A stretch of DNA of 40,017 bases from CAZQYC01 sp964597495 (GTDB taxonomy: Bacteria > Pseudomonadota > Gammaproteobacteria > Steroidobacterales > Steroidobacteraceae). Shown here in pieces: positions 8,937-16,950 of this stretch. A program made the translations under genes and the position numbers. The first letter of the stretch is position 1, and each line of letters opens with the position of its first letter. The stretch spans positions 1 through 40,017 of the forward strand of contig CAZQYC010000035.1 of NCBI GenBank assembly GCA_964597495.1, read 5' to 3'. The notes under the pieces were generated by a model. The model was not told the DNA's origin, made no database searches, and saw only the letters and a list, made by a program, of their open reading frames with translations.

Positions 8937-9022
8937 GTAGCGAACACAGTTCCCTCACCCACCTCTTGATTGACGCTATTGAATCGTCAACAACGTGCAA
9001 GCCGATGCGTTTGCTTGCTCGT

Positions 9023-9048
9023 TGGAGATGGATGCTGGAGATGGATGT
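9023..9048. repeat. Tandem 13-bp direct repeat (two copies)
   Basis: The unit tggagatggatgc is followed directly by tggagatggatgt, 12 of 13 identical. It lies in the 266-base gap between the TPR protein gene and the beta-barrel gene. No function is evident. Confidence 0.6.
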
Positions 9049-9202
9049 CGGTACCCGGATCGTACCGACCCCTTATGATGGGGACAAGCTATCTGGATGA
9101 TCGCGGAAAGTAAATTCGCAGGCGCATTAAACTCCTCCATTGCCTGAGGAGATTCAAATGCAACGGTCTAATAGAAAAGCGCTTAAACCGTTCTCCCTCC
9201 CT

Positions 9203-9796
9203 TTACCATCTCCAGTTCACGCCGAACGTCAATTGATCGGCGGTGTAGTCGAAGTCCCGATCGTTCGTGCCGGTAGTGAGACGGACCCATTCACCGTTAA
9301 CCGAAGCGCCGCCGCCCAAATCGAATTCGATACCGATACCGAAGGAAAGTCCGGCCTCATTAGAGTTGAAGTCGGGGTAATTTCGATGCATCTGCACGCC
9401 TGCGACACCCGCAAGGCCGTAGACGGAAAACACCGGGGAAACAGGGACGATGCCTTTTATATACCCGCCATACAGCGCTTCCGCGTTGACCCGAAAACCA
9501 TCGGACTCGTCGCCGCGGATGCTCGTTCCAATGCGCCCTTCGATGGCCACGTTGGGACTGAACCGTTGGCCGAGACGCAGCATCACGATAGTGGGCGCTA
9601 ACGTATCGAGCTGCTCTTCGTCGTAGAAAAGAGAACCGGCGCTCACGCCGGCATAAAGACCATACTCGTACGACTCCCGATCATAGTGCTGCCCGTAATG
9701 ACCGCCGTACCGATCGCCGTGTCTGTGCTCTTGCGCAATCGCGGTCGACGAAAAAATCACGGCGAATGCCGAAACCAAGACAAATTCCTTATTCAT
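9203..9796 (-). CDS. Small outer-membrane beta-barrel protein (OmpA/OmpW-like fold)
   Basis: A 197-residue protein starting at the ATG at 9796, where GGGGTGA gives a ribosome site. It has a signal peptide (about 1-21, ending TAIA), then a His/Tyr/Gly-rich segment (HRHGDRYGGHYGQHYDRE). After this come alternating amphipathic strands, as in GLYAGVSAGSLFY, VFSVYGLAGVAGV and LTFGVNWRW. The protein ends in an aromatic residue (W), the classic signal for BAM insertion. The His-rich linker could bind metal, but this is speculation. It is divergent from the response regulator at 10102, with a 305-base gap. Confidence 0.78.
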   Translation of the reverse strand: MNKEFVLVSAFAVIFSSTAIAQEHRHGDRYGGHYGQHYDRESYEYGLYAGVSAGSLFYDEEQLDTLAPTIVMLRLGQRFSPNVAIEGRIGTSIRGDESDGFRVNAEALYGGYIKGIVPVSPVFSVYGLAGVAGVQMHRNYPDFNSNEAGLSFGIGIEFDLGGGASVNGEWVRLTTGTNDRDFDYTADQLTFGVNWRW

Positions 9797-10101
9797 AGTC
9801 ACCCCATCGTTAGACCGTCGGATCACCCCATCGGACGCGCCGTACTCCCTATGCACTGGCGCCCGGTGCGTTGGCAGGTACGGTAGAGCGTTCTACCTGA
9901 ACGACGAGTGAATTTCGATAGCAGCACCGAGGCTCCCGCTGATCCGGCCACCGCACCCCGAAGCCTATGCGCACTGCGTCTTATTCTGGCGACCTTCAGC
10001 AGGCATCTTAGTAGTCACTGGCAGCTTGCCTCATGTTTGACAGTCGATAGCGGCCGTCAAAGTAGCGCGCCGACAGTCACAAGGCGGTAACGAGGCGAAA
10101 C
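9797..10101. other. Divergent intergenic region, nothing recognised
   Basis: This 305-base stretch must hold the promoters of the beta-barrel gene (minus) and the response-regulator gene (plus). A 60-codon frame (9908-10090, plus) has no domain and no ribosome site. I see no clear sigma-70 or sigma-54 box. Confidence 0.4.
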
Positions 10102-11085
10102 GTGATCAACCTTTCAAGCGATTATCCCGGGCTAGATGAAGCAGGCGCCCAAGAATATGCCTGCTCGCCGCGCTCTCTGCTCTTCATTGCAGAAGATCCG
10201 CTGCAGGCAAGCCTGCTTTCCGATCGATTGAATAGAGAGGGTTACTCGATTAGCGCCGCACACAACGCGGATGAAGCATGCAAATTGGCGCGAGAGCGCC
10301 GTTTTCCAGTGATCATCGTCGATTGCAAAATGGATGGATGGAGCGACCTCAACTTTCTCGGGCGTCTCGTCGCGCAACAAACGGATCGCAGTTACCTCAT
10401 CGTGAGATCCGTGCTTGGAACTCACGAAGAACGCGAACGCAGTCTTTCGTATGGCGCCGACGATCACGTATCGAAACTACTGCCGATGCCCGAATTGGTC
10501 GCTCGCATTGAAACCGGTTTTAACGTATTGGCCAGGCGCGAAGGATATCGACTCAAGCGCCTGATGCGCACCTGCGGCGCAGCGCTCGGCCGCGATCTCG
10601 ACACCGAAGAATGGAGAGTCAGCGCGATTCGCCTACATAACGAGATCCTGCATGCAGTACGCGAAAAGAAGCCGTTGTCGGTATTAGTAGTGCATGTGGA
10701 ACGCCGCATGGCGCCGCGCGAAAAGCCGCTCCTGACCGTCTCGCAATTCGTCCATCTGACGAGCGGGCTCGATTCGATCCTCAAACTCAACTCCGACTTC
10801 GCTCTGGCGCTCGACGCCAGCGATGGGTTAGTGCGGCTCCTCGTGGTGCTGCGCGAAACCAATCTCGAAACCGCTCAAGCGATTCGCCGCCGCCTCTGCG
10901 CTACGATTGCCGAATCGTCCGCCAACGAATCGAACGGAGCGGTAAGCGAGGATTCGGGCGTATTTCCGGATTGCTCGATCGGTCTCGCAACCGTCGAGTC
11001 ATGGGAAACCGCAACCATTACCAACGCCACCGAAATCGTGGCGCTCGCCGAGCAGTCAATGGAAAAGCTGACTTTGCCTGTTTGA
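10102..11085 (+). CDS. Response regulator with degenerate GGDEF-like output domain
   Basis: A 327-residue cytoplasmic protein with a GTG start. Residues about 25-140 form a receiver domain: acidic pair E31/D32, phosphoacceptor D74 in VIIVDCKMDGW, switch S103 and K125. All the positions needed for phosphorylation are present. Residues about 165-325 have the length and strand-helix pattern of a diguanylate cyclase domain, but the GGDEF loop is replaced by DASDGLVRLLV (about 251-261). Cyclic-di-GMP synthesis is therefore unlikely, and the domain may act as a sensor or docking module. No partner kinase is adjacent. The following gene is on the other strand. Confidence 0.7.
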   Translation: MINLSSDYPGLDEAGAQEYACSPRSLLFIAEDPLQASLLSDRLNREGYSISAAHNADEACKLARERRFPVIIVDCKMDGWSDLNFLGRLVAQQTDRSYLIVRSVLGTHEERERSLSYGADDHVSKLLPMPELVARIETGFNVLARREGYRLKRLMRTCGAALGRDLDTEEWRVSAIRLHNEILHAVREKKPLSVLVVHVERRMAPREKPLLTVSQFVHLTSGLDSILKLNSDFALALDASDGLVRLLVVLRETNLETAQAIRRRLCATIAESSANESNGAVSEDSGVFPDCSIGLATVESWETATITNATEIVALAEQSMEKLTLPV

Positions 11086-11193
11086 TTTCCCGATACGGGG
11101 CCAGTGCCGCTCAGAAGCGGATGCTATCTACATAGACATTTCCTGCAGTGGCTTGCGTTTCGATTACAAAAGAACGGTTTCCAGGTCACGCCG

Positions 11194-11361
11194 CTAGGCT
11201 GCGCGCACCAATAGCCCTGCACGTTCGTGCTCGATCGCCCGCACCAGGCACTGCAATCTGATTCGCTGGTCGAGCGGTAACGAATCCGACTCACTCTCGA
11301 ATGCAATCGCCGCCTTGAGCTCGGCTATGCACGGACTATTTATGCCGTAGGCATAGCGCAT
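11194..11361 (-). CDS. Small protein of unknown function (55 residues)
   Basis: From the ATG at 11361 the frame reads MRYAYGINSPCIAELKAAIA, then an acidic stretch, then LPLDQRIRLQCLVRAIEHER and a stop at 11194. The composition and the helical amphipathic pattern look like real coding sequence. The same frame is open upstream with protein-like residues (SDPVIGYLQAYCE) but no start codon, so the true start may be lost or shifted. It lies 76 bases behind the 70-residue gene at 11438-11650 and may be co-transcribed with it. I do not recognise a family. Confidence 0.4.
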   Translation of the reverse strand: MRYAYGINSPCIAELKAAIAFESESDSLPLDQRIRLQCLVRAIEHERAGLLVRAA

Positions 11362-11437
11362 CTCGCAATAGGCTTGAAGATATCCGATAACGGGATCCGA
11401 ATGACCTTTGAATCCATTGTCATCTAGCGCCCCATAT

Positions 11438-11650
11438 CTAACGTCCCAGGCCTTCGTCGTCGATTTGAACCAGCACCGCCAACAGCTCGTTGCGCTGCGC
11501 CTCGGTCACTTGTTCGCTCCGACTTGCCATCGAAATCGAGCGCCGCAAGCGATGCGCTGCGAGGCTATTCGGACCGTGAATGTCGCGCCAACGCTCATAG
11601 TGAGCGCGCCAATGTTCGGCTGTCTCTACCGGGGGATGCCACTGCGACAT
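11438..11650 (-). CDS. Small hydrophilic protein of unknown function (70 residues)
   Basis: From the ATG at 11650 the frame begins MSQWHPPVETAEHWRAHYER, has a Trp/His/Arg-rich first half and ends in VLVQIDDEGLGR. It appears all-helical with no signal peptide. I do not recognise the family. An ATG ten codons earlier is possible, and neither start has a strong ribosome site. The downstream small frame (11194-11361) could be an operon partner or the frameshifted continuation of this gene. Confidence 0.45.
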   Translation of the reverse strand: MSQWHPPVETAEHWRAHYERWRDIHGPNSLAAHRLRRSISMASRSEQVTEAQRNELLAVLVQIDDEGLGR

Positions 11651-11928
11651 GACACATACCATAGTGGGTAAGGCGAGCATAGTCCCTGCATTTCGTGACT
11701 AAATGGTTACGGGCCGATGGCGCAATCGTAAATGTGTGATTGAGACCGCAGCTTGATGCTTCGGGCGGCCGGTGCCAACGTCAAGAGCCTATGCAATGAA
11801 TTCAGATAGCCTTTTCTTTCGGACTTACACCATCGTTGTCAGATTTCCTTACACCAAAATTTATGCGGAGAGATTTATTCCGCAACCGATCGAAGCAACT
11901 CAATGAAGGTTATAATTTCGTGATTGCC

Positions 11929-11944
11929 TGGCCAACAATTCGCA
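11929..11944 (+). promoter_or_regulatory. Possible sigma-54 promoter of the second PEP-CTERM gene
   Basis: TGGCCAACAATTCGCA keeps the invariant GG and GC at ten-base spacing, and the -12 half (TCGCA) differs from TTGCA by one base. It lies 85 bases before the ATG at 12029, a longer leader than at the first PEP-CTERM gene. The rest of the 378-base gap (11651-12028) is AT-richer than its surroundings and shows no gene. Confidence 0.35.
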
Positions 11945-12028
11945 CCGCATGGCGCCTTCGGAAGTTTCCATGTTGACCAGGCCAGATCGTGTTGTCCAAA
12001 AAATATGCTGAGGGATCGATCTACAAAT

Positions 12029-12676
12029 ATGAAAAAGAAAATAATGGGCTTCTTACTGATGCTGATGCCGCCGTATGCGGGAGCCACACCCGTGACATGG
12101 CAGCTGCAAGATGTCGTGATCGGGATCGGCATAGTCGACGTGCCGACGGCATTGACCGGCACGTTTGTTTACGACGCTGATCTTAATCAGTACAGCAACG
12201 TGGACATCACTTCCCAAGCTGGCGCTGGCTGGGTGTGTCAGCAGCCTGTGACGACAACTCCATGCCTGCCCGACACGCGAAGCATGGCCGGCGAGCATTA
12301 CAACTATGCCTTTGGGAGTTCCACAGTTCTGTACGCACACAATTCCTCCCACTACACGGGGACGTTGGTTGACCTTCCAATACTTGTCATGTCGTTTAGC
12401 TCAAGTCTTACCAATGCGGGTGGTTCAATCGGGACTAACGGCGAAGAAGTTGTATGTCTGTACGAGAACTGTACCTATGACGGGCGGACCGCAGTGAGTC
12501 GAGCATTCGTGTCCTACGATATTTACGATGCTTCGCATACTGTTTTATTGCTGAAGGGAACTAGCCGCGTAGTCAGCGTCAACGTACCTGAACCGGGCAC
12601 CCTAGCACTCCTTGGGATCGGAATATTGGCCATAGGTAGCCTGCGTCAACGTCGTTTACCAAACAAACGCCGATAG
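12029..12676 (+). CDS. PEP-CTERM sorting-domain protein
   Basis: A 215-residue secreted protein. The ATG at 12029 begins a signal peptide MKKKIMGFLLMLMPPYAGA, with AGGGA upstream at 12011. The C-terminus carries the exosortase signal VPEPGTLALLGIGILAIGSL followed by the basic tail RQRRLPNKRR. The body (20-180) is rich in Thr, Val, Gly and Tyr and probably all beta (for example ALTGTFVYDADLNQYSNVDI, a pattern common in PEP-CTERM proteins of unknown function). The protein should be exported by Sec, processed by exosortase and retained in the extracellular matrix or on the surface. It ends against the convergent bactofilin gene with a terminator between. Confidence 0.85.
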   Translation: MKKKIMGFLLMLMPPYAGATPVTWQLQDVVIGIGIVDVPTALTGTFVYDADLNQYSNVDITSQAGAGWVCQQPVTTTPCLPDTRSMAGEHYNYAFGSSTVLYAHNSSHYTGTLVDLPILVMSFSSSLTNAGGSIGTNGEEVVCLYENCTYDGRTAVSRAFVSYDIYDASHTVLLLKGTSRVVSVNVPEPGTLALLGIGILAIGSLRQRRLPNKRR

Positions 12677-12731
12677 TCGGAGCACAGCTCGCTTTTTGAG
12701 CAGGCCGATTTCAAAACAAAGACACCGACGC

Positions 12732-12765
12732 CCACTCTCCCACGGATAACTCCGGGGGAGAGTGG
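12732..12765. terminator. Bidirectional hairpin terminator
   Basis: A perfect 10-bp stem: ccactctccc (12732-12741) pairs with gggagagtgg (12756-12765) across a 14-base loop. It sits in the 97-base gap between the convergent PEP-CTERM and bactofilin genes. A long T-run is lacking. Confidence 0.6.
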
Positions 12766-12773
12766 AGAAGCGG

Positions 12774-13301
12774 TCAAAGACCCGGCGGTTTCGACGAGAA
12801 CATTCTCTCCGTATCTTCGGGAGATAACGGCACGCCAGCCGGCCTGTTCGAATGAGGCGCCGGTCGCGATCGGGGATCCGGCATTTCGATGCGTCCGCTG
12901 AAGAACGATCCCTCGACAAGCCCCACTCGCGGAGCAAAGATATTGCCGGTGACCCGGCCGGTTGCATGAACAACGACGGAGTCCGAACCGTGAAGATCGC
13001 CTTCAACGGTTCCGTCCACCGTAATCACCCGTGCGTTGATATTGCCTAGAACCGAGCCCTCCGTTCCGATCGTGACACACTGAGTGTGCTGAATCGAACC
13101 CTCGATCCGTCCTTGCAGGACAAAATCCTCCTCCGCGCTTAATTCACCCTTGAATCGCAACGTTGCGCCGAGGACGGCGATCTTACGCTCTGTTACAGGC
13201 TGAGAACCCGTTGCAAGCGCTGCCGTATTCATGCCGAACGCGGGTTGCGCGCGCATCGGTTCTGCTGCCTCAGTGCGCTGATCGAAACCTAAATTTCGCA
13301 T
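12774..13301 (-). CDS. Bactofilin (first of a pair)
   Basis: A 175-residue protein. I chose the ATG at 13301, preceded by TGGGG at good spacing; starts at 13316 or 13331 are possible. The bactofilin (DUF583) beta-helix core covers about residues 40-140: LRFKGELSAEEDFVLQGRIE, then repeated short strands (VTIGTEGSVLGNINARVITV, DGTVEGDLHGSDSVVVHATG, RVTGNIFAPRVGLVEGS). Bactofilins polymerise without nucleotide into cytoplasmic filaments that act as scaffolds for polarity, stalk or cell-wall proteins. The disordered N- and C-terminal tails are normal. It lies 43 bases downstream of the second bactofilin and is surely in the same operon. Confidence 0.9.
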   Translation of the reverse strand: MRNLGFDQRTEAAEPMRAQPAFGMNTAALATGSQPVTERKIAVLGATLRFKGELSAEEDFVLQGRIEGSIQHTQCVTIGTEGSVLGNINARVITVDGTVEGDLHGSDSVVVHATGRVTGNIFAPRVGLVEGSFFSGRIEMPDPRSRPAPHSNRPAGVPLSPEDTERMFSSKPPGL

Positions 13302-13344
13302 AACAGTACCCCACATGACTTTCTGAAACACGCTGAATTCGAGA

Positions 13345-13761
13345 TCAAGCGCCTGATGCTTCCGCTTTCACCGCAGTCGGTTGGCGATTGGGTTTGGCGT
13401 CGGTACGCGCGCCGCCTTTCTTTCCGTCCATGTCGATCGCGCCGTTGAAGTGCGACCCTTCGATGAGGCAGACGGAGGGAGCGTGGATGTTGCCGCGCAA
13501 ATGGCCGGATTCATCGATACGCACGGACCGGTCCGCATGCAAGTCGCCTTCGACCGCCCCTTCGACGCGGATCACTTGGGCGCTGATGCTGGCTTTGACT
13601 TTTCCCTCCTTGCCTATCGTTACACGCTGCGTGTGCTTAATCGTGCCTTCGATGGAGCCTTGGATCAGAAGATCTTCCTCCGCCGACAACTCGCCTTTGA
13701 AGCGCAAGGTCGGCGGGAGCACCGACATCTTTTCGGATGCGGTATCGTACGGATTGCTCAT
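13345..13761 (-). CDS. Bactofilin (second of a pair)
   Basis: A 138-residue protein starting at the ATG at 13761 with a GAGGTGA site six bases upstream. The core (about 13-115) shares LRFKGELSAEEDLLIQGSIE with its neighbour, then VTIGKEGKVKASISAQVIRV and EGAVEGDLHADRSVRIDESG. The paralogues differ in tails: this one is shorter with a Lys/Ala-rich C-terminus. Paired bactofilins in other bacteria co-polymerise (BacNOP in Myxococcus, BacAB in Caulobacter). Context with the GTPase/Roadblock operon upstream on the same strand suggests a polarity or morphology function; that is inference. Confidence 0.9.
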   Translation of the reverse strand: MSNPYDTASEKMSVLPPTLRFKGELSAEEDLLIQGSIEGTIKHTQRVTIGKEGKVKASISAQVIRVEGAVEGDLHADRSVRIDESGHLRGNIHAPSVCLIEGSHFNGAIDMDGKKGGARTDAKPNRQPTAVKAEASGA

Positions 13762-14323
13762 GGTGTTCACCTCGGATACTCGGAATGTTTTTTTGAGACG
13801 CGCCGATCCTACTCGTCGCTCGCGGACAACTCGGTGAAAAACTTTGCGCCGCAGATCACATTTCAAGGACAAACTTCGTCGGGCAGCGCTTGGTCATCTC
13901 AATGCAATAAAAATTGCGCCGGCACGAAGCATGCTGCGGCGCGCAGCGAAGATTTTCTCTTTAGCGCACACGGAAAGTCCCTGAATGGATTTACGCAGTG
14001 TTAAACGGCTTCGCCACTGCGGCGGATCGACTTTCGGTTGCGTGGCCCACGTTGTTTTACAGTTGAAAAATATTTTTGGAAGCCGATTTGATAGTGCAGC
14101 GATAACCTACTTCATCGACCCTCAACGCAAGCGCAACAATCGCCTCAAATATTGTCGCGCGCAAACGACAAAGACTTAACGATATTTTCTCTTGAATCAA
14201 TCCGAGCGATCCGTCGGAAAGGACAGGCTTCCAAACGCCTAGCGCGCTCATCCCCAGCAAGTTCCTGCGTGTTTTCTTTCGACAATGTCAGGTGATGAAA
14301 ATAATTGTCCGTCGCCGCACAGA
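13762..14323. other. Intergenic region upstream of the bactofilin operon
   Basis: About 560 bases with no gene that I can support. Frames on both strands (for example 13381-14004 plus and 14145-14450 minus) are Arg/Ser/Cys-rich and lack ribosome sites and domains. The left end must carry the bactofilin promoter. Confidence 0.4.
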
Positions 14324-14337
14324 TGCGCTGCAGCGCA
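14324..14337. promoter_or_regulatory. Perfect 14-bp palindrome, possible old repressor site
   Basis: TGCGCTGCAGCGCA is a perfect palindrome about 50 bases before the start of the RND pump remnant at 14389. TetR-type repressors of such pumps bind sites of this kind. No regulator gene remains here, so function is only a guess. Confidence 0.25.
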
Positions 14338-14388
14338 GCCACACTATTTGGTCGTCTCGATGAGCAATCCACTACGCGGAGAACATGA

Positions 14389-14769
14389 ATGCAGCGCACA
14401 ACCAAAATGGCAGCAGTTGCATCGTTGCTTCTGTTCGGGTGCAAAGACAAACCTTCCGCTCATTCCGACAACGATGCGCCCGTCCCCGTGGTCACCGCAA
14501 AAGTCGAAACACGCGCTATACCTTCAACACTGCGCGGTCGGTAACGTCGAAGCGCGCCAGCAGCGCCGCCTCGCTCCGCTGGATGCCGTCGCGGAAGCGT
14601 GCAGCCGCCGCCCCCTTCGGCACGCTTCCCATCGCCTTCGGCATCAGTGCGAGCGGCACCTCGAGGCAACCGCTCGGTCTCGCCGTCGTTGGCGGCCTGG
14701 TGGTTTCACAACTCCTTACTCTCTACCTCACGCCCGTCTTCTACTGGACTTTCGAGGGAGTGGATCGCG
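14389..14769 (+). pseudogene. Collapsed RND efflux locus: adaptor N-terminus joined to permease C-terminus
   Basis: From the ATG at 14389, with GGAGAA upstream, a lipoprotein-type signal MAAVASLLLFGCKDK is followed by PVPVVTAKVETRAIPSTL, the typical N-terminus of a periplasmic adaptor. A stop follows at 14542. From about 14604 another frame reads PFGTLPIAFG, then RQPLGLAVVGGLVVSQLLTL and YLTPVFYW (to about 14769). That is the last membrane hairpin of an RND permease (MdtB/MuxB-like). Everything between is missing, roughly 4 kb in an intact adaptor-permease pair. An EAC motif in a third frame near 14600 fits the sequence just before it, so frameshifts add to the deletion. Confidence 0.65.
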
Positions 14770-14922
14770 AAGCGGCGTGTAAAAGAAATTGCGCCGACAT
14801 CCGTTTCGCAGCCGATTTAGTGCTGATGCCGCTCGCGGATCACAGTTCGCGAACCAAGCGAACGCTAAAAGCGAAAGTCGGCATACACAGCCGCATGGTC
14901 GAAAGTAGCGATGCGGTAATCG

Positions 14923-16473
14923 CTACACCGACCTTAAGAAGTCTTCGACCACGACGGCGGCTGGATCAGTGCGCAAGTTGCGCGGCAACCAACTTTGGTT
15001 AGGTTCGCTGAGCGTCGTCTCCAACAATTCGTCGCGCAGCCGGCGGATCGTGATGAGTTCCGGACGCAAATCCTCCGCGATTACTTGAGACCAATCGATT
15101 GAACCCCGCGGCGACGCGCTCGAATTCATCGGGAAAGGCATTAAACCCACGAATCGCGGCGCACCTGACGACTCTCCTACGGTCGCAAGCGTAATCGGTA
15201 AGTCGCTTGCGTCGTCGATCCATTCGCGATGTGCTCGCAGGAGCAGCTGAGTCGAGTCAACCAGTGACGCAATCATCGATCCGACCCCGACCCGCATCGC
15301 AAATTCGACTTGCCCGCGAAGCGCCGGGCTCTGCGCGATAATCTGCCAAAGCCGATATCCACCCTGACCGTCCGGCGCCAACACGATGGAGCGATGGCCT
15401 GAAAAGAATCGCTGGCATCCGGAATGAAGCCGCGCCCAATTCAAAATTGCGCTCCGTCCGGTCTCGAGATCGTCGAACTTCGCCTCCGCCGGCGATTGAA
15501 TGAGCCATTTTTCGCCTACGACGCCGCACCAATCGCCGTTCGGCCGTTGCTTAAGCTCGAACTGATCATTCGCAATTTCATGCAGCGTCATTCGACCTTC
15601 GACCGGCGGCCAAATCATGCCCCCCGGTAAATGCTCGTGCGGCAGCGCTGGGGCAGCATTCGTCTTCGCCCACGCGGATGCGCGCGGATCCGACGCCGGC
15701 GCCGCGACGTCGAGCGCTTCGCCTTGAATGACCTGACTGAGGCTTTGTTCGGCGATCGAGCGCACATCGCTCAGTCGTGTGTGCTTGAGTCCGGCGTCCG
15801 CTACCGATGCGAGCGAATCGCCTTCGGCGCTACGAATATCTCGCAGCAAATCCTCCGCCGAATCGATCGCCGGATCGGCATGGGTCAATTGTTGCGTACG
15901 TATCAGTTCGCGAACGCGGTCTAGCGCGAGACGGACGGCAAAGACAAACGTTTCGCGGATCCCGACACCCGCGGTCGCGACCGATTCGATCACGGCCGCA
16001 CGGCTCCCTGCGTGTTCGAGACGGGCGTTGAGATCTTGCAATGTCACGGCATTGGGACGATCCCGCTTATTCGCTTGTACGACGATCCCGACGGGTGGTC
16101 CCGGCAGCGCACCAAGTACGCGCTTCAGCCCTGCGATGTAGTGCGACGTTTGATCGACGGCATCGGCGGTGCTGTCGCTCACGAATACGACGACATCCGC
16201 CGTTTCCAGGAGCTGTCGGCGCCGTGATGCGAGCGTCGCTTGACCGGGAACGCTGACGATCTGACAGCGAATGCGGCGGCCTTCGAACAAGCCGCCGGTG
16301 TAGTCGAGCCAGTCGAAGTACAGCGTGCGCCCTTCGACTTCTTCAGGCACGGCGACTTCGCCGCCCAACTTGCCGGCGAGCGAGCGCACGCTCGTTGTTT
16401 TTCCCGCCATGGGCGGCCCGTCGTAGACGACCCGAATCACGAGCGCGTCTCTTGAAAGGCTCAAGACGGCCAT
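14923..16473 (-). CDS. MglA-like small GTPase with long C-terminal extension
   Basis: A 516-residue protein, far longer than MglA (about 195). The GTPase domain is residues 10-195: P-loop GPPMAGKTT (19-27), TLYFDWLDY (50-58), the MglA-type switch II SVPGQ (74-78) and the G4 motif NKRD (135-138). The TVPGQ-like switch and the FDF/W box after TL are characteristic of MglA rather than of Ras. Residues 200-516 are of unknown family; the part 285-400 (SGCQRFFSGHRSIVLAPDGQ) looks like a folded domain. It is the last gene of the six-gene operon running from 19464. It should switch between GTP and GDP forms in the cytoplasm, with a Roadblock protein as likely regulator. Confidence 0.82.
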   Translation of the reverse strand: MAVLSLSRDALVIRVVYDGPPMAGKTTSVRSLAGKLGGEVAVPEEVEGRTLYFDWLDYTGGLFEGRRIRCQIVSVPGQATLASRRRQLLETADVVVFVSDSTADAVDQTSHYIAGLKRVLGALPGPPVGIVVQANKRDRPNAVTLQDLNARLEHAGSRAAVIESVATAGVGIRETFVFAVRLALDRVRELIRTQQLTHADPAIDSAEDLLRDIRSAEGDSLASVADAGLKHTRLSDVRSIAEQSLSQVIQGEALDVAAPASDPRASAWAKTNAAPALPHEHLPGGMIWPPVEGRMTLHEIANDQFELKQRPNGDWCGVVGEKWLIQSPAEAKFDDLETGRSAILNWARLHSGCQRFFSGHRSIVLAPDGQGGYRLWQIIAQSPALRGQVEFAMRVGVGSMIASLVDSTQLLLRAHREWIDDASDLPITLATVGESSGAPRFVGLMPFPMNSSASPRGSIDWSQVIAEDLRPELITIRRLRDELLETTLSEPNQSWLPRNLRTDPAAVVVEDFLRSV

Positions 16474-16552
16474 TTGCTTCTCTTTGAAGGACGAAACCGC
16501 GACGACATCACTGGAATCGCGGCTCCATCCGAACTGCGGAGATCGACCGGAA

Positions 16553-16924
16553 TTAGCCGAGGGCGGTCGTGTGCTTGGCGACCGCCGACCGCAGGATCGC
16601 GAGATTCGTCGCGCTGCGATCCGCGGCCAAGTACAAGAAACTCGTCTGACCCGGCAGAATCTTGATCAAGTGAATCTGATCCGCCAGCGTGATCAGCATG
16701 TCCTCAAGCGCCATCTGGAGATTCAGCGACTTCATGATCTTGAGTTTCTGCTTCACCAGTTCGCTGTTGTACGCGCTCGCCACGGCCAAATCGAACTCGC
16801 CGCGATTGCTCTTCGCCGCCAATGTCATTCCGGACTCGAGATCGACCGCCGCCGTGGCGATCACGCCATTCACGTCGGCTTCGATCTTTGCGATCGCGTC
16901 CAGAATCGTCTTTTCGCTTGCCAT
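16553..16924 (-). CDS. Roadblock/LC7-family protein (MglB-like), copy 1
   Basis: A 123-residue protein starting at the ATG at 16924 with a GGGAGAG site. It has the Roadblock/LC7 fold pattern: helix 1 (ILDAIAKIEADVNG), strand ATAAVDLESGMTLAAKS, helix 2 with VKQKLKIMKSLNL, then ALEDMLITLADQIHLIKILP and the last strand SFLYLAADRSATNLA. MglB-type Roadblock proteins act as GTPase-activating or scaffold partners of MglA-type GTPases. It is 79 bases before the long GTPase gene and 26 bases after the second Roadblock gene, so it is in one operon. Which GTPase it controls cannot be told. Confidence 0.85.
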   Translation of the reverse strand: MASEKTILDAIAKIEADVNGVIATAAVDLESGMTLAAKSNRGEFDLAVASAYNSELVKQKLKIMKSLNLQMALEDMLITLADQIHLIKILPGQTSFLYLAADRSATNLAILRSAVAKHTTALG

Positions 16925-16950
16925 AAATCTCTCCCGGCCAAAGTTTTTGT

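Noticed and set aside
9132..9151. Inverted repeat ctcctc...gaggag
   Set aside because: Only six base pairs with an eight-base loop and no T-run; too weak to call a terminator.
13381..14004. 207-codon plus-strand frame over the second bactofilin gene
   Set aside because: Antisense to a clear bactofilin; no ribosome site and no domain.
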